From Neobacillus piezotolerans (lineage in GTDB: Bacteria; Bacillota; Bacilli; Bacillales; Cytobacillaceae), in assembly GCF_003362805.1 (NCBI RefSeq), contig NZ_QNQT01000001.1, forward strand, positions 310,001 through 374,000: 64,000 nt of DNA, written 5' to 3'. Under the pieces are notes generated by a model, which ran no database searches, had not been told where the DNA came from, and saw nothing but the letters and a program-made list of their open reading frames with translations. Positions 35,989 through 45,058 of this stretch are shown here, in pieces (the first letter of the stretch is position 1; each line of letters begins with the position of its first letter). A program made the position numbers and the translations under genes.

Positions 35989-37112
35989 TAAAATGCCACC
36001 TCCAGATCCATAAGCTGGCTGCTTAAGGCGGATAGAATGCTGCTTCGGGTAATCAGCCCCCTCAATTGTCCGGAATCATTCACAACAGGCAAATAGCCAA
36101 TCCTGTGCTCATTCATTTTCTTAAAAACATTAATCAAATCCATGTCTTCGGAGACAGAATGGATATTCCTTTCCATTACGTCGCCGATTAACATGGTCCT
36201 ATCAGTCACGTTAATGTCCTTTAAAGTTATTAGGCCGATAAGCAGATTATCCTTGCCGGTGACCATCAGGCTGTCAACCTTTTTCTCCTTCATTATTTCC
36301 AGCGCCTGCAGCACATTCCGCACAGGTGACACCTTTATCGGGTCTGGAATCATGATATCTTCCGCTTTCAACACTTCAGGGTTGTTCCAAACCCGCCGTT
36401 TTCCAAGGAAGTTCTCGACAAATTCCGAAGCAGGGTTTTTAAGGATATTTTCAGGGGTGTCGAACTGCAGGATTTCCCCATCCTTCAAAAGGCAAATCCG
36501 GTCCGCGATTTTATACGCCTCATCCATATCGTGGGTAACGAAGATGATCGTCTTGTTCAATTCCTTTTGCATGTTGAACAATTCTTCCTGAAGGGAACTT
36601 CTGGTTACGGGGTCTAGGGCGCTGAATGGTTCATCCATAAGGATGATATCGGAGTCAGTGGAAAAGGCGCGGGCAACACCGACACGCTGCTGCTGTCCGC
36701 CGCTTAATTCCTTCGGGTAGCGGTCAATGTACTGGACGGGATCCAGGCCGACAAGATTCAGGAGCCTTTCGGTTTTCTCTTCAATGGCCGCGGGATCTTC
36801 GCCTTTAAGTTTCGGAATCAGTTCGAGGTTTTCCCTGATTGTCATGTGCGGAAACAGGCCGGTGCTTTGAATGACATAGCCAATATTCCTTCGTAGCTCG
36901 ATTGGGTCAATTTTGGATATGTCTTTCCCGTTAATATAAATTTTTCCGGAAGTTGGCTCGATCAGGCGATTGACCATTTTTAAAAGAGTGGTCTTTCCGC
37001 AGCCGCTCGGGCCTATAAAAACCACGAGCTGGCCTTCCTCAATTTCGAGACTGAAATTGTGGATGACGGCCTGCCGCTGATATTTTTTGACGATGTTATC
37101 AAACTTAATCAT
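35988..37112 (-). CDS. opuFA: OpuF-like ATPase with CBS domains
   Basis: 374 residues. ABC ATPase with Walker A GPSGCGKTT, Q-loop, signature LSGGQQQRVGVARA and Walker B IILMDEPFSALDP, then two C-terminal CBS motifs (about 250-370: VDSLMVTGKDNLLIGLITLKD, IGYLPVVNDSGQLRGLITR). Such CBS pairs sense ionic strength or cyclic nucleotides in related osmolyte importers. First gene of the opuF unit; ATG after AAAGGGGGAA. A promoter with a long inverted repeat lies upstream. Confidence 0.88.
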   Translation of the reverse strand: MIKFDNIVKKYQRQAVIHNFSLEIEEGQLVVFIGPSGCGKTTLLKMVNRLIEPTSGKIYINGKDISKIDPIELRRNIGYVIQSTGLFPHMTIRENLELIPKLKGEDPAAIEEKTERLLNLVGLDPVQYIDRYPKELSGGQQQRVGVARAFSTDSDIILMDEPFSALDPVTRSSLQEELFNMQKELNKTIIFVTHDMDEAYKIADRICLLKDGEILQFDTPENILKNPASEFVENFLGKRRVWNNPEVLKAEDIMIPDPIKVSPVRNVLQALEIMKEKKVDSLMVTGKDNLLIGLITLKDINVTDRTMLIGDVMERNIHSVSEDMDLINVFKKMNEHRIGYLPVVNDSGQLRGLITRSSILSALSSQLMDLEVAF

Positions 37113-37149
37113 CGAATTCCCCCTTTGACTGACGCTTTTTTAAGAAAAG

Positions 37150-37188
37150 CAACAACTTAATTATATAGTAAAAGTTGTTGGTTTTGAA
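37150..37188 (-). promoter_or_regulatory. opuF promoter overlapped by a long inverted repeat
   Basis: On the minus strand TTCAAA (37188-37183), 17-nt spacer and TATAAT (37165-37160). Perfect 9-bp arms CAACAACTT (37150-37158) and AAGTTGTTG (37172-37180) flank the -10, 13 nt apart and 22 bp centre to centre. This position would block RNA polymerase. The rest of the 370-bp gap to the next gene shows no supported gene. Confidence 0.65.
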
Positions 37189-37485
37189 ATACTTTTGGCT
37201 TTTTTATGAAAATTGGGAAGACCCGGACCCATCGAGAGCAAGTTCTCCATAGCGGTAAAAATGGTCTGAGGGCTAAGTTGCTTGCTTATCCTCTTATTTA
37301 CCAATATTTCAAAATAGGGAAACCTTTTCCTCTAAAAAAATTAACTTTCTTGGCGGAAATCGGAGAATCAGCCGCCGTTCTGGCGAAACGTGTTAAGGTT
37401 TGTGTTTTATAGCTTGCAAATAGTAGTTTTCTCCGCTGTTTTTTGCTAATAATAGATAAGAGAATACAAGGTTTGGAGAAACAGA

Positions 37486-38148
37486 ATGAAGAAGAAACGT
37501 AGATTGGCGAAAAATAGGAAGGAAAAGCAGAGATTTTTTCATATTTTGATGATCCTTGCCGGAGTCTTCTGCCTTGTTGCGCTGTTAAATGGGGAATTGT
37601 CTTTTACCAAAAACCCTGAGCTTGTTTATAAAAACCTTCCTTCGGAAAATGTGAAAAAATATACTCCATTAATCCACATGGAACTTGAGAAGGTGCAGCT
37701 CGAGGAGTACACGCCTCTCCTTGCAGCGGTTATGCAGCAAGAAAGCAAGGGGAAGGGCGGCGACCCGATGCAGTCGTCGGAATCGGCGGGGTTGGCCCGA
37801 AACGCCATTAGAGACCCGGAGCAAAGCATCAGGCAGGGTGTGAAGCATTTTCACAAAGCTTACCAATACGGCGAAAAGAAAAACGTCGACCTTCCCACCA
37901 TCATCCAGGCGTATAATATGGGAATCGGCTACATTGACTTTGTCGCGGAAAAGGGCGGTAAGCATAAAGAGGATTTCGCGAAGGAATATTCGTACATCCA
38001 GGTCCAAAAAAATCCGAAGCTTTACAATTGCGGAGGCGATAAAAACAACTTCCGCTACCCTTATTGCTACGGGGATTTTACCTACAGCACGAAGGTGATG
38101 AGCAATCTGCATACGATGAACCAGCCATTGGCGGGTAAACGGCGCTGA
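37486..38148 (+). CDS. lysozyme-like transglycosylase (CwlT N-terminal type)
   Basis: 220 residues. A basic N-terminus and one membrane anchor (about 18-37) are followed by a soluble lysozyme-like domain. It has VMQQESKGKGGDPMQSSES with the probable catalytic Glu, then IRDPEQSIRQGVKHF and TIIQAYNMGIGYI, as in the muramidase half of CwlT and related Bacillus proteins. It would act outside the membrane on peptidoglycan glycan strands. It lacks an NlpC/P60 partner domain. ATG with TTTGGAG upstream. Confidence 0.83.
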   Translation: MKKKRRLAKNRKEKQRFFHILMILAGVFCLVALLNGELSFTKNPELVYKNLPSENVKKYTPLIHMELEKVQLEEYTPLLAAVMQQESKGKGGDPMQSSESAGLARNAIRDPEQSIRQGVKHFHKAYQYGEKKNVDLPTIIQAYNMGIGYIDFVAEKGGKHKEDFAKEYSYIQVQKNPKLYNCGGDKNNFRYPYCYGDFTYSTKVMSNLHTMNQPLAGKRR

Positions 38149-38320
38149 GTAAAACAAGCCGCTTTCCAGGACATGTCCTCGCGTCCGCTGTTGACGATTT
38201 AAACCCAAACGGATTGGGATAAAAAATGAATAATTTGGAAGTATAAAGGTTGGGTGGATTTTTACGGAATCTTCCCGGCCTTTTTTCATTGTTTAAATCC
38301 ATTGTGATGGGGAGATTTTA

Positions 38321-39025
38321 GTGGAAGAATTCCTGGTTCCAATAGGAAGGACGTTAACCAGTTTCGTCCTATTGGTTTTCGTTACCTTGGTAATTGGCAA
38401 GCATATTAATTCACATAAAAACCACTATAGCTTCGCTTTGTCTGTTTCAATCGGCTCATTTATAGCCAATATGGGATTTCACACCAACCTTAAGTTCATG
38501 GATATTTTAATTGCGTTTATCGCTTTACTGATTTTATATTATCTTTGCCTTTTATTGTCATGGAGAAGCCGATGGATAAGGGAATGGCTGTCTGGCCGTC
38601 CGACCGTCCTGATTGAAAACGGAAAAATCCTCGACATGAATATGAAGAAGCTAAAAATGTCGATTGATGACCTGAATCAGCTTTTACGGGAAAAAGATAT
38701 TTTTAATATTGGCGAGGTGGAGTACGCCTTGCTTGAGGTCAGCGGCACATTATCGATTATTAAAAAATCGCCCTTCCAACCCCCCGTAAAACGGGACTTT
38801 GGGATAATGCATTCCCACCAGTCCCTCCCAATCGAATTGATCATGGATGGAAAAATCATTGCAAAAAACACGAATGGAATTTACAGCAGCGATTGGATAA
38901 AAGGGGAATGCAAAAAGCGGAACCTGAAGGTTGAAGACATTTATTATGCTGTCATTAACACAAGCGGCGTCCTTTTTATCGATAAGTATGAGGATAGCCT
39001 TTCGTCGCCGGTTGATGTGGAATAA
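38321..39025 (+). CDS. DUF421 (YetF-type) membrane protein
   Basis: 234 residues with three N-terminal membrane segments and two YetF-like cytosolic repeats (GRPTVLIENGKILDMNMKK; SLPIELIMDGKIIAKN). A second, diverged DUF421 member in this window. It starts at GTG with GGGGAG upstream. Function unknown. Confidence 0.85.
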   Translation: MEEFLVPIGRTLTSFVLLVFVTLVIGKHINSHKNHYSFALSVSIGSFIANMGFHTNLKFMDILIAFIALLILYYLCLLLSWRSRWIREWLSGRPTVLIENGKILDMNMKKLKMSIDDLNQLLREKDIFNIGEVEYALLEVSGTLSIIKKSPFQPPVKRDFGIMHSHQSLPIELIMDGKIIAKNTNGIYSSDWIKGECKKRNLKVEDIYYAVINTSGVLFIDKYEDSLSSPVDVE

Positions 39026-39062
39026 GGCGCTGCATTGTGGGCGCCGGGACGGGGAGGGTGGC

Positions 39063-39227
39063 ATGGGATTCGCGCTACGCACCTCCGGAAAGGCCAAAAG
39101 AACTTGGATTGCTGTTTGTGAACTGCCTGAATCCAGCCTCCTGCCTTTATTGCAGGGGGCAATTTTTTTAAAGGATGGGGAGGGGATCTTGCTAATGGCT
39201 GAAGAGTCACATTTGAGGGAAAATTAG
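39063..39227 (+). CDS. possible small ORF, 54 residues
   Basis: ATG with a good GGGGAGGG site 5 nt upstream opens a 54-codon frame (MGFALRTSGKAKRTW...). No family recognised. A CTCCTGC/GCAGGGG hairpin followed by a T run lies inside it (about 39139-39173) and could instead be the terminator of the DUF421 gene. The coding call is therefore doubtful. Confidence 0.3.
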   Translation: MGFALRTSGKAKRTWIAVCELPESSLLPLLQGAIFLKDGEGILLMAEESHLREN

Positions 39228-39335
39228 GAATAGAATAATTATTTTAAAAAAACTTTCTTTTATGGTTATATTATTAGAATTCATTGTTTTATCAGCATTT
39301 TTGGAAGATTTCAAGCGTAATGCCAAAAATAGCTT

Positions 39336-39365
39336 TTGACAAAATTATATTTAAGAAAGTATCAT
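39336..39365 (+). promoter_or_regulatory. sigma-A promoter of dtpT
   Basis: Consensus TTGACA (39336-39341), 18-nt spacer and TATCAT (39360-39365), 30 nt before the dtpT ATG. Confidence 0.65.
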
Positions 39366-39394
39366 GAAATAATATATAGAGGAGGCTTATAACC

Positions 39395-40885
39395 ATGGCA
39401 AACTATGATAGGCAGAAAATTGTGGCTAGTGTCCCCCAGACAGGCTTCTTTGGCCATCCAAAAGGACTATTCACCCTTTTCTTCACAGAATTCTGGGAAC
39501 GTTTCTCATATTACGGAATGAGGGCAATCCTTGTTTTCTATATGTATTATGAAGTTTCAAAAGGCGGGCTTGGACTTGATCAGACTCTCGCACTTTCGAT
39601 TATGTCAATCTACGGTTCACTCGTATATATGTCCGGTATAATCGGCGGCTGGTTCGCTGACCGGATATTCGGTACATCTAAAGCCGTTTTTTATGGCGGT
39701 ATTTTAATCATGCTTGGCCACATCGCACTTGCGATTCCGGGCAATGTTGCATTGTTCTTCATTTCAATGGTGCTGATTGTTCTTGGTACCGGGCTGCTCA
39801 AGCCAAACGTTTCGTCAGTAGTTGGCGAGATTTACAGTGAAGAAGATGCACGCCGTGACTCCGGCTTCAGTATCTTCTACATGGGTATCAATCTTGGTGG
39901 ATTCTTAGCACCGCTGATTGTTGGTTCCGTTATGAATACAAGCTTCCACCTTGGATTTGGTATCGCGGCTGTTGGTATGTTTTTTGGCTTGGTCCAATTT
40001 GTTACAACGAAGAAGAAAAACCTTGGACTTGCTGGAACTTATGTACCAAACCCGCTTACAGGTGATGAAAAGAAAAAGACCTACACGATTATTGGTATAG
40101 TTGTAGCCGCCGTTGCAGTGCTAATTGCGATTGCTATTCCTACAGGCTTGTTGACTTTCAAAAGCTTTATTAATCTCGTTGGGGTCCTTGGTATATTAAT
40201 TCCGACCTTGTATTTCATCGTCATGTATCGCAGCCCGAAAACAAATGAAGTTGAACGTTCGCGTCTAATCGCCTACATTCCTCTGTTTATCGCCTCGGTC
40301 ATGTTCTGGGCGATCCAGGAACAGGGCTCGACAATTCTTGCTAGCTATGCGGACAATCGGACGCAGCTGAATTTTGCCGGTATGACAATATCTCCGGCAT
40401 GGTTCCAATCACTGAACCCGCTTTTCATTATCTTTTTGGCGCCAGTATTTGCCTGGATGTGGATCAAATTAGGCAAGCGCCAGCCGAGCATCCCGCAAAA
40501 ATTCTCGCTGGCTTTGCTGTTTGCAGGTTTGTCCTTCCTTGTCATCCTGCTGCCAGCATATTTCGGCGGAACCGATTCGTTGGTTAACCCGCTATGGCTT
40601 GTCCTAAGCTACCTGATTGTTGTTCTCGGCGAATTGTGCCTGTCGCCTGTAGGGCTTTCTGCGACTACAAAGCTTGCGCCTGCAGCGTTTTCCGCGCAGA
40701 CAATGAGCCTTTGGTTCTTATCAAGCGCAGCTGCCCAGGCAATAAATGCCCAAATCGTTCAATTCTATACACCGGAAAACGAAATGGCATACTTCGGCAT
40801 TATCGGTGGCGCGTCCATCGTCCTAAGTGTCTTGCTCTTCATGTTGGCTCCGAAAATACAAGTCTTTATGAAGGGTATCCGTTAA
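39395..40885 (+). CDS. dtpT: proton-coupled di-/tripeptide transporter DtpT
   Basis: 496 residues, POT/PTR family with about 14 membrane segments. The ExxER proton-coupling motif is present (FTEFWERFSYYGMRAIL), as are GGWFADRIFGTSKAVFYGG, the FYMGINLGGFLAPL motif and the GELCLSPVGLS signature. It imports di- and tripeptides with protons, complementing the cytosolic peptidases encoded 20 kb upstream. Own promoter, strong site GAGGAGG, and a terminator after the stop. Confidence 0.93.
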   Translation: MANYDRQKIVASVPQTGFFGHPKGLFTLFFTEFWERFSYYGMRAILVFYMYYEVSKGGLGLDQTLALSIMSIYGSLVYMSGIIGGWFADRIFGTSKAVFYGGILIMLGHIALAIPGNVALFFISMVLIVLGTGLLKPNVSSVVGEIYSEEDARRDSGFSIFYMGINLGGFLAPLIVGSVMNTSFHLGFGIAAVGMFFGLVQFVTTKKKNLGLAGTYVPNPLTGDEKKKTYTIIGIVVAAVAVLIAIAIPTGLLTFKSFINLVGVLGILIPTLYFIVMYRSPKTNEVERSRLIAYIPLFIASVMFWAIQEQGSTILASYADNRTQLNFAGMTISPAWFQSLNPLFIIFLAPVFAWMWIKLGKRQPSIPQKFSLALLFAGLSFLVILLPAYFGGTDSLVNPLWLVLSYLIVVLGELCLSPVGLSATTKLAPAAFSAQTMSLWFLSSAAAQAINAQIVQFYTPENEMAYFGIIGGASIVLSVLLFMLAPKIQVFMKGIR

Positions 40886-40898
40886 TAACTTTCTCAAG

Positions 40899-40935
40899 CA
40901 CCTGCTCCTAAATTAAAGGGGCGGGTGTTTTTTTT
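40899..40935 (+). terminator. terminator after dtpT
   Basis: CACCTGCTCCT/AGGGGCGGGTG stem (two G-U pairs), 7-nt loop, eight T residues. Confidence 0.8.
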
Positions 40936-40939
40936 GCAA

Positions 40940-41212
40940 GGAGGATAGACCACCCCACTTTAGGCAGTCCCCCTCAGCATCGAGTGGAGCCCCGGGAAGG
41001 GGCTTTTATGTCCTTTTATGGCTTTCATCATTTCAAAGAGAATTTTCTTCATTTTATGGAATTTTTATCTAGTATTGGAGTTGTTACTGTTGTAGAATGG
41101 TTATTATGTTATTTATTTCGCAGTTCGGAATAGTTCGACAAAGGTACATAGGAGGGTAGGATACGCAATATAGTGATATTATGTTCAGTTTTACCGGGGG
41201 GAGAAGAGAAAT
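40940..41212. other. intergenic region before the ABC exporter pair
   Basis: Contains an AGCCCC/GGGGCT hairpin (about 40990-41006) with a short T stretch and an A/T-rich segment. A weak TTGTTA-17-TTATGT promoter may lie near 41080-41110. No gene or repeat seen. Confidence 0.4.
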
Positions 41213-42964
41213 ATGCAAAGCTTTCGTTGGATATGGGGGTATCTGAAGGAGTACCGATTCAGATTCTTCCTTGGATTGGCTCTTGCGCTGGTTGTCACTT
41301 CATTAAATTTGGTTAATCCACTATTCGCGGGAAAAATCATAGACAAAGTCATTTTTGGGAAGCAGCAGGAACTATTATGGCCGTTCATCGGCGCGATGAT
41401 TGGGGCTACTGTTTTAAAGACTGTTATCCGTTACACCTATCAAATCCAGTTTGAGCGGATTTCCCAAAATACAATCTTCCGCATACGGAAAGAGCTGTAT
41501 GACCGCCTCAACAAACTGGATTTTCAATTTTATGATAAAACAAAAACCGGCGACATTATGGCAAGGATGACAGGGGATATGGAAATGGTCCGTGCGTTTT
41601 CCGCCTGGTCGATTTATATGATATTCGAAAACGCAACAATCCTGCTTTTCGCGGTCGGTTTCATGTTTTATATCCATCCGCAGCTGGCCCTTGTGATGAT
41701 GCTTGTAACGCCGATTATCGGCTTTTTCGCTTATAAGATGACGTTTGCCGTCGGACCGACCTTTTCGGAAATCCGCACCCAGTTTGCGAAACTGAATTCG
41801 GTTGTCCAGGAAAATATAAGCGGGAATCGCGTCGTAAAAGCATTCGCAAAGGAAGAATACGAGATAAGGAAGTTTACCGCCGAGAATGAAGGCTACAAGG
41901 AAAAGTCGCTTGCTTCCGCGAAGGTGTGGGAAAAGTTCCTTCCTGTGCTTGATTCGCTTGCCGGCTTATTCACGGTCGTCATGATCCTTGTCGGCGGGAT
42001 TATGGTTATCAACGGTTCTCTTACAATCGGGGAGCTTGCCACCTTCAACGGCCTCATTTGGGCGCTTAACAACCCGATGCGGATGGCGGGCTGGCTCATT
42101 AACGATGTCCAGAGGTTCAATGCATCCGCCAAGAAAGTTGAAGAATTAATGAAGACAACGCCAGCCATCGCCAATGACGGCAAAAAGCTGAACGGGGAAG
42201 CGTTAAAGGGATACGTAGAATTCAGCCAGGTTTCGTTCAGCTACGGGGATGAGGATGTGCTTAGGGATATTAGCTTTAAGGCATCTCCTGGCCAGACCGT
42301 CGGCATTATCGGGGCTACTGGGTCGGGAAAATCCACCCTGGTAAATCTCTTGAGCCGTTTTTATGATGCAGACAGCGGCGAAGTGAAGGTCGACAGTATC
42401 GATGTAAAAGATTGGGACCTTTACAAGCTCCGCGCGAGCATGGCGATGGTCATGCAGGATATTTTTCTGTTCTCCGATACAATCGAAGGAAATATCGCTT
42501 ACGGGAATCCGGAAGCGACACTTGAAGAGGTCAAGGCCGCCGCGAAAATGGCGGAAGCGGATGACTTTATTCAAAGCCTTCCCGAAGGCTATGATACGAT
42601 TGTCGGGGAACGCGGCGTAGGGCTTTCCGGCGGACAAAAGCAGCGGATCGCGCTTGCGAGGGCTCTTTTGAAAAATCCATCTATTCTAATTCTCGATGAC
42701 ACTACTTCCGCGGTCGACATGGAAACCGAGCTCAAAATTCAGGAAACCCTAAAGGCCATCCTAAAACAAAAAACTTGCTTTATTATCGCGCACCGCATTT
42801 CCTCTGTGAAGGAAGCCGACTTGATCCTGGTCATGGAAAATGGCCAAATCATTGAACGTGGAACACATGAAGAATTGCTCAGCAAGAAAGGCTATTACTC
42901 CAAAGTATTCAGAAATCAGCATAACAGCTTTCATGGCCAGGATGCGGAAAAGGAGGTGGTGTAG
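41213..42964 (+). CDS. ABC exporter half-transporter, degenerate catalytic site
   Basis: 583 residues: six membrane segments (about 1-310) and an ATPase with Walker A GATGSGKST, Q-loop MQDIFLFSDT, signature LSGGQKQR and Walker B LILDDTTSAVD. The catalytic Glu after Walker B is Asp, as in one subunit of heterodimeric multidrug exporters. The next gene encodes its partner with a canonical Glu, so they probably form one heterodimer. Gene order and similarity recall B. subtilis yfiB-yfiC. Substrate unknown. ATG after GGGGGGGAGAAG. Confidence 0.88.
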   Translation: MQSFRWIWGYLKEYRFRFFLGLALALVVTSLNLVNPLFAGKIIDKVIFGKQQELLWPFIGAMIGATVLKTVIRYTYQIQFERISQNTIFRIRKELYDRLNKLDFQFYDKTKTGDIMARMTGDMEMVRAFSAWSIYMIFENATILLFAVGFMFYIHPQLALVMMLVTPIIGFFAYKMTFAVGPTFSEIRTQFAKLNSVVQENISGNRVVKAFAKEEYEIRKFTAENEGYKEKSLASAKVWEKFLPVLDSLAGLFTVVMILVGGIMVINGSLTIGELATFNGLIWALNNPMRMAGWLINDVQRFNASAKKVEELMKTTPAIANDGKKLNGEALKGYVEFSQVSFSYGDEDVLRDISFKASPGQTVGIIGATGSGKSTLVNLLSRFYDADSGEVKVDSIDVKDWDLYKLRASMAMVMQDIFLFSDTIEGNIAYGNPEATLEEVKAAAKMAEADDFIQSLPEGYDTIVGERGVGLSGGQKQRIALARALLKNPSILILDDTTSAVDMETELKIQETLKAILKQKTCFIIAHRISSVKEADLILVMENGQIIERGTHEELLSKKGYYSKVFRNQHNSFHGQDAEKEVV

Positions 42965-42967
42965 GCC

Positions 42968-44737
42968 ATGGCACGGAATAAATTTGATGTCGATGAAGAC
43001 TTGGAGTCGCCATTTCGCCTCGTCCATTTCCAGCGTTTGCTCGTGTACATTAAGCCATACAAGACAAAAATACTGATAACTGTCTTGATGATGCTATTGG
43101 CAAGCTGCGCGAACCTTGTCGGCCCTTACTTGATCAAGCAGGCGATTGACAAGGAAATCCCGACGAAGGATATTTCCGGTTTGTTCATTTTGGCCGGAAT
43201 TTACATCCTTGCGCTCATCACTACCGGAATCTGTATGAAATTCAGGATTCGGATGATGTCCCAAACCGGGCAGAGCATTATCCGCGACATCCGAAAGGAT
43301 TTGTTCACCCATTTGCAAAAGCTGTCTTTTTCATTTTACGACAGCCGCCCGCACGGGAAAATCCTTGTCAGGGTCGTAAACTATGTCAATTCTTTAAGTG
43401 ACCTTTTGTCCAACGGGATCATCAACGTCATTACGGACTTGTTCAGCCTTCTGGTGATTGTCGGTTTCATGCTTTCAATCGATCCGAAGCTGACCCTTTA
43501 TGCGATGGCTGGCTTCCCTGTCCTAGCTGGCGTCATTCTTCTTTTAAAAAATGCGCAGCGGAAAGCATGGCAAATTTTAAGCAACAAGCAATCCAATATG
43601 AACGCCTATATCCATGAAAGCATCAGCGGGATTAAAGTGACCCAGGCATTCTCACGTGAAGAGGAGAATGCCAGGATTTTCAGCGATGTTTCAGGCAGCT
43701 ACCGTTCGAGCTGGATGCGCGCGATTAAAGTCCACTTCCTGCTTTGGCCAGCGATTGAAAATATTTCGGTCCTGACGGTTTCCTTCATCTATATTATCGG
43801 GGTATCAATGATTGGCGATGGGGTGACGGTCGGTTCGCTTGTGGCGTTCGTGGGCTATATTTGGATGTTCTGGACACCGCTTGCGAACATCGGAAACTTT
43901 TACAATGCAATCATAAATGCAATGGCCTATCTGGAACGGATTTTTGAAACGATGGATGAAAAGCCGGCTGTAACAGACGCGCCAAATGCAAAGGAACTGC
44001 CAGCCATCCAGGGGCGGGTTGAGTTCAAGGATGTTGTGTTCGGCTATGAAGAGGCGGACCGGATTCTCGATAATGTCAGCTTTAATGTCGAGCCGGGTGA
44101 CACAATTGCGCTGGTCGGCGCGACTGGCTCCGGCAAAACAACCATTGTAAGCCTAATCAGCCGCTTTTATGATATTACCAGCGGTAAAATTGAAATCGAC
44201 GGTACGGACATCAATAGCGTGACAATTCCTTCACTCCGCCGCCAAATGGGCGTCATGCTCCAGGATCCGTTTATTTTCTCCGGTACCATCATGGACAATA
44301 TCCGTTATGGCCGTCTGGACGCAACGGATGAGGAAGTGATCGAGGCGGCAAAAGCCGTTCAGGCACACCAGTTCATCAGCCAGCTGAAGGACGGCTACCA
44401 AACGGAAGTGAACGAGCGGGGAACCCGTCTTTCAACCGGCCAAAGGCAGCTTATCTCCTTCGCGCGGGCATTGCTGGCCGACCCGAGGATTCTCATATTG
44501 GATGAGGCGACTTCCTCTATCGACACGGAAACGGAGCTCGCTTTGCAAAAAGGATTGGAAACACTGCTTGAAGGAAGGACATCCTTCATCATTGCGCACC
44601 GCCTATCGACCATCCAAAACGCTACCCGCATCCTGTTTATCGATAAGGGAAGGATCATGGAAGAAGGCTCACATCAGGAACTGTTGCAGAGAAGGGGTTA
44701 CTACTGGAAACTGCACGCCTCCCAGAAAGCAGTGTGA
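42968..44737 (+). CDS. ABC exporter half-transporter, canonical catalytic site
   Basis: 589 residues: six membrane segments and an ATPase with Walker A GATGSGKTT, Walker B LILDEATSSID (Glu present) and signature LSTGQRQLISFARA. In the signature the second residue pair is ST instead of SG, the usual partner deviation in heterodimers where one composite site is impaired. It starts three bases after the previous stop, with GGAGG inside the upstream gene's end. Together with 41213-42964 it forms a lipid- or drug-exporting pump in the membrane. Confidence 0.9.
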   Translation: MARNKFDVDEDLESPFRLVHFQRLLVYIKPYKTKILITVLMMLLASCANLVGPYLIKQAIDKEIPTKDISGLFILAGIYILALITTGICMKFRIRMMSQTGQSIIRDIRKDLFTHLQKLSFSFYDSRPHGKILVRVVNYVNSLSDLLSNGIINVITDLFSLLVIVGFMLSIDPKLTLYAMAGFPVLAGVILLLKNAQRKAWQILSNKQSNMNAYIHESISGIKVTQAFSREEENARIFSDVSGSYRSSWMRAIKVHFLLWPAIENISVLTVSFIYIIGVSMIGDGVTVGSLVAFVGYIWMFWTPLANIGNFYNAIINAMAYLERIFETMDEKPAVTDAPNAKELPAIQGRVEFKDVVFGYEEADRILDNVSFNVEPGDTIALVGATGSGKTTIVSLISRFYDITSGKIEIDGTDINSVTIPSLRRQMGVMLQDPFIFSGTIMDNIRYGRLDATDEEVIEAAKAVQAHQFISQLKDGYQTEVNERGTRLSTGQRQLISFARALLADPRILILDEATSSIDTETELALQKGLETLLEGRTSFIIAHRLSTIQNATRILFIDKGRIMEEGSHQELLQRRGYYWKLHASQKAV

Positions 44738-44757
44738 AATGGAATAGACGGAATACG

Positions 44758-44790
44758 AAAAGCTTCCCAGGTTATTAGGGAAGCTTTTTT
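44758..44790 (+). terminator. terminator after the ABC pair
   Basis: AAAAGCTTCCC/GGGAAGCTTTT stem, 9-nt loop, then more T. Confidence 0.85.
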
Positions 44791-44792
44791 GC

Positions 44793-45058
44793 GCATCCAG
44801 ACCGTTTGGAAAGGAACGTAAGTGAAACTGTCGTAAAAAGATACATCAAAAACGTTTACCAATGGAAATGGTCGTGAGAACGATAAGCTAAAGCCCCTGA
44901 GCTGTTTGTCGACCGGGCAAGAAAATTTTGTCGCAAAAAGCAGATAGAAAAAAACCCCTTTACAGTAAAAACTGTGTAACGATTATGAAAGAAATCGTTC
45001 TAATATATAGAGGGGCAATTCATCCACAGCAATTGCCAGATTTAAAGGGGGCAACAAA
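44793..45058 (+). promoter_or_regulatory. leader region of the L,D-transpeptidase gene
   Basis: Two small dyads lie here: ACAGT/ACTGT (44962-44975) and AACGATT/AATCGTT with an 8-nt gap (44978-44999). A longer GGTCG/CGACC pair (44870-44914) encloses about 35 nt. No known riboswitch class was recognised, and no clear promoter could be fixed. Confidence 0.4.

Noticed and set aside
37206-37412. Open frame of 68 codons upstream of the lysozyme-like gene
   Set aside because: No ribosome site, no recognisable composition, and it begins close to the opuF promoter region.
44870-44914. Riboswitch upstream of the L,D-transpeptidase
   Set aside because: A GGTCG/CGACC pairing exists, but no conserved blocks of the known classes (ydaO, M-box, c-di-GMP) could be matched.
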